Below the pieces are notes generated by a model. It saw nothing but the letters and a program-made list of their open reading frames with translations, searched no databases and was not told where the DNA came from. Position numbers and translations under genes: made by a program. A stretch of DNA of 22,332 bases, from assembly GCA_016296635.1 (NCBI GenBank), contig JAEDIZ010000027.1, positions 1-22,332 of the forward strand. The letters are read 5' to 3'. The stretch is from Oscillospiraceae bacterium (GTDB lineage: Bacteria; Bacillota; Clostridia; Oscillospirales; Oscillospiraceae). Positions within the stretch are counted from its first letter, which is position 1, and each line of letters opens with the position of its first letter. This document shows positions 20,287 to 22,332 of this stretch, piece after piece.

Positions 20287-21471
20287 TCAAAGCAGTTTGT
20301 TATCGTTTTGTCTGGAAATGGCAAGAATAATGCCTATTTCAAAAAGCTGCATCAGCAGCGCCGTGCCGCCGTAGGAGAAAAACGGCAGCGAGATGCCGGT
20401 TGCCGGCAGGAAGTTGGTCACGACACCGATATTCAAAAATGTCTGCAATGCAAGGTGCGTTGAGAATCCGGCCGCCATCAGAGCGCCGAAACGATCTCTT
20501 GCATGCATGGCGATCCAGTAACCGCGGATGATCAGCAGCGCAAACAGCAGAATCACGACCACCGCGCCGACAAATCCAAGTTCTTCGCAGATGATTGGGA
20601 AAATATAGTCATTATGCTCTTCCGGCAGATACAGATACTTCTGACGGCTCTTTCCGAGTCCAAGGCCCATGAGACCGCCGGAACCGATGGCATAGAGCGA
20701 CTGCAGAATCTGATATCCGCCATCCGTCGGATCGGAGAACGGATCCCGCCACGCTGTGATACGGGCGCTGGCATAGCCCATGGTTTTCAGATAAATAATC
20801 GCAAAAATGCCTGCGCCGACAAGACCGAAGATAAACCATTTGAGCTTTGCGCCGCCGAGGAACATCATGGATGCGCCAAGTACAAGGATGATAATGATGC
20901 AGGAAAAATGGCGTTCAATGGCAATCAGTCCGCAGACAACAACCAGAATCAGTGCAAACGGCACTACGCCATATCGAAGGGTCTGCATCTTCTCACGATA
21001 CGTTGATATCATGGCCGCAAATGTCATGACCACCGCGATCTTCGCCAGTTCGGAAGGCTGAAATCGAATGCCCGCCACTTCGATCCATCGCTTTGCACCG
21101 TTGACTACAGATCCGACAAACGGAACGAGCAGCAGGAAAAACAACGATGCGGCGAGAATCATGAAAGACACACTTCGCCAAAGCTGGTAATTGATTCTGC
21201 TGATAAACAGCATAACGCCGATGCCTGCCACAGCAAAAATCGCTTGTCTTGCAAAATAGTAGGTAGAGTTTCCGGTCTGCTGATAGGCTCTAGCATAACT
21301 GGCAGAAAACATCATGATAACGCCGATGATGACCAACAGCACCGTAAGAACCAAAAACGGCAGATCAAGTAAGCCGCGTTCATCGAGAATCACATTCGGC
21401 TTCGATTCTTTCTGCTCCGGAAGCCTCTCAGCGCCTCCTTCTATGACGGTAACTTTTGCGGATGATGCCAT
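20287..21471 (-). CDS. ftsW: SEDS-family peptidoglycan polymerase FtsW/SpoVE
   Basis: 394 residues, about ten membrane helices, with a 31-residue hydrophilic N-terminus. AGAGGT lies seven bases before the ATG. SEDS hallmarks are the VIGVIMMFSASYARA first helix, GAKRWIEVAGIRFQPSELAKIAVV, the large outside loop with DPFSDPTDGGYQILQSLYAIGSGGLMGLGLGKSRQKYLYLPEEHNDYIF, and the C-terminal LPATGISLPFFSYGGTALL. SEDS proteins polymerise lipid II with a class B PBP. Position next to mraY and murG favours FtsW, but SpoVE in sporulators is very close and often sits in the same place. Confidence 0.93.
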   Translation of the reverse strand: MASSAKVTVIEGGAERLPEQKESKPNVILDERGLLDLPFLVLTVLLVIIGVIMMFSASYARAYQQTGNSTYYFARQAIFAVAGIGVMLFISRINYQLWRSVSFMILAASLFFLLLVPFVGSVVNGAKRWIEVAGIRFQPSELAKIAVVMTFAAMISTYREKMQTLRYGVVPFALILVVVCGLIAIERHFSCIIIILVLGASMMFLGGAKLKWFIFGLVGAGIFAIIYLKTMGYASARITAWRDPFSDPTDGGYQILQSLYAIGSGGLMGLGLGKSRQKYLYLPEEHNDYIFPIICEELGFVGAVVVILLFALLIIRGYWIAMHARDRFGALMAAGFSTHLALQTFLNIGVVTNFLPATGISLPFFSYGGTALLMQLFEIGIILAISRQNDNKLL

Positions 21472-21492
21472 GGGATAGACCTCTCTTCCAAG

Positions 21493-22332
21493 TCATACTC
21501 TGCCTGCAACGCCGACATAAGCCAGTACGCACATCAAAATGGTAATCGACACGGCAACAACGAAAATTTTGATTTCGCTCCAGCCGCACATCTCAAAATG
21601 GTGATGGATCGGCGTCATCTTGAAGATACGCTTTCCGTGGGTCAGCTTGAAATAAAGCACCTGCATAATGACGGAAACCGTTTCAATAATATAAATGATG
21701 CCCACAAGGATCAGCACCAGCGGCATATCCAGCGCAAACGCCATGCCGCAGACCATCGCGCCGAGGAAAAGCGAACCGGTATCACCCATAAACACCTTAG
21801 CAGGGTGGAAATTGTACACAAGGAAACCCGCGAGCGCGCCCACCAATGCCGCAGGCAGAAGCGCCAGCGTGGTCTTGCCCCAAAGCAGCGCGGTTGCGCA
21901 GAAAAATACCATGACCGGCAGTGTAACACCAGCAGCCAAGCCATCGATGCCGTCCGTCAGATTAACTGAATTGACGCACCCGACGATGACAAACGCCGCA
22001 AAAATCATGTACACGATCCAGTTGATCTGAACCGTCACATTCCAAAACGGGATATACAGTTCGCAGCTCAAATCTCCGTTATAGCGCAGCAGTGCCAAAT
22101 AGGCTGCCGCCGCTGCCAGCTGCAGCGCAAACTTCTGAATCGCGGTCAGGCCGAGATTTCTTTTGAGCTTCACCTTTACGAAGTCATCTGCAAACCCGAT
22201 GAGCGCGTAAACCAGCGAGAATCCCAATACATACACATGGGTCAACTCGCCGTCCATCATACGCCGGAATGCACACGCAAGCGCACAAAGAAGCGCAGCA
22301 AAAATGAAGATGATGCCGCCCATGGTAGGCGT
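21493..22332 (-). CDS. mraY: Phospho-MurNAc-pentapeptide transferase MraY (N-terminus outside the window)
   Basis: 279 residues are visible; about 40-50 N-terminal residues lie beyond the right edge, and the fragment starts TPTMGGIIF, a conserved segment. MraY moves phospho-MurNAc-pentapeptide onto undecaprenyl phosphate, making lipid I. Active-site motifs are GFADDFVKVKLKRNLGL (the Asp pair), NLTDGIDGLAAG, KVFMGDTGSLFLGA and TPIHHHFE. It ends 21 bases before ftsW; the murD gene that often lies between them is absent. Confidence 0.96.
   Translation of the reverse strand, partial: TPTMGGIIFIFAALLCALACAFRRMMDGELTHVYVLGFSLVYALIGFADDFVKVKLKRNLGLTAIQKFALQLAAAAAYLALLRYNGDLSCELYIPFWNVTVQINWIVYMIFAAFVIVGCVNSVNLTDGIDGLAAGVTLPVMVFFCATALLWGKTTLALLPAALVGALAGFLVYNFHPAKVFMGDTGSLFLGAMVCGMAFALDMPLVLILVGIIYIIETVSVIMQVLYFKLTHGKRIFKMTPIHHHFEMCGWSEIKIFVVAVSITILMCVLAYVGVAGRV

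Noticed and set aside
19112..20374. A 420-codon open frame on the plus strand opposite murG
   Set aside because: Antisense to murG, which has all its motifs; the His/Arg-rich translation is typical of a shadow.

Overview
The window looks like chromosomal core DNA from a low-to-moderate-GC Gram-positive of class Clostridia, probably a gut Oscillospirales/Ruminococcaceae-type organism. I infer this from strong AAGGAGG-type ribosome binding sites, consensus sigma-A promoters, the YrzB/DUF1292, YerC, YqgF and BofC-like families, a zinc-type L33, and a Firmicutes-style division and cell-wall cluster. I see no phage, insertion sequence, CRISPR array or defence island.

Layout. (1) 1-2617, minus: the start of an RlmI-like SAM methyltransferase and a complete class A penicillin-binding protein. 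(2) 2808-6854, plus: a small exported BofC-like protein, a DUF1292 protein, a 6S RNA with terminator, a membrane-anchored parvulin foldase, a TcdA-type tRNA dehydratase, and a TauE/SafE-type transporter split into two overlapping half-genes. (3) 6851-7943, minus: DUF2461 and the YqgF/RuvX nuclease. (4) 8045-11687, plus: rpmG-secE-nusG-rplK-rplA, then rplJ-rplL from its own promoter through an L10-type attenuator leader. (5) 11713-12824, plus: a zinc-ribbon membrane protein and a ZIP metal transporter. (6) 12826-13367, minus: the decayed front end of a dicarboxylate/amino-acid:cation symporter gene. (7) 13457-15663, minus: yerC, a methyltransferase and hslO overlapping one another, then a tRNA-Ala(CGC) with a perfect consensus promoter. 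(8) 15716-22332, minus: ftsZ preceded by ftsQ, murA, murG, ftsW and a partial mraY.

How the genes work together. The ribosomal block couples translation components (L33, L11, L1, L10, L7/L12) to SecE and NusG. Several RNA elements sit between these genes: a possible three-way-junction leader before rpmG, two probable L1-binding mimics of the 23S rRNA L1 stalk (before rplK and before rplA), and the L10 leader with terminator. The mraY-to-ftsZ block makes lipid II (MraY, MurG), the UDP-MurNAc precursor (MurA) and the divisome (FtsW, FtsQ, FtsZ); murD, murC and murB are not in the visible part. The class A PBP at the left end acts in the same pathway.

No wholly new protein system is evident. 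The most unusual signals are regulatory: a perfect 13-bp inverted repeat, each arm itself nearly palindromic, bracketing the -10 box of the tRNA-Ala promoter; duplicated L1-stalk mimics; a structured leader in front of rpmG-secE-nusG; and a hairpin that hides the ribosome binding site of the split transporter. All calls come from reading the sequence only; no database search or folding program was run.
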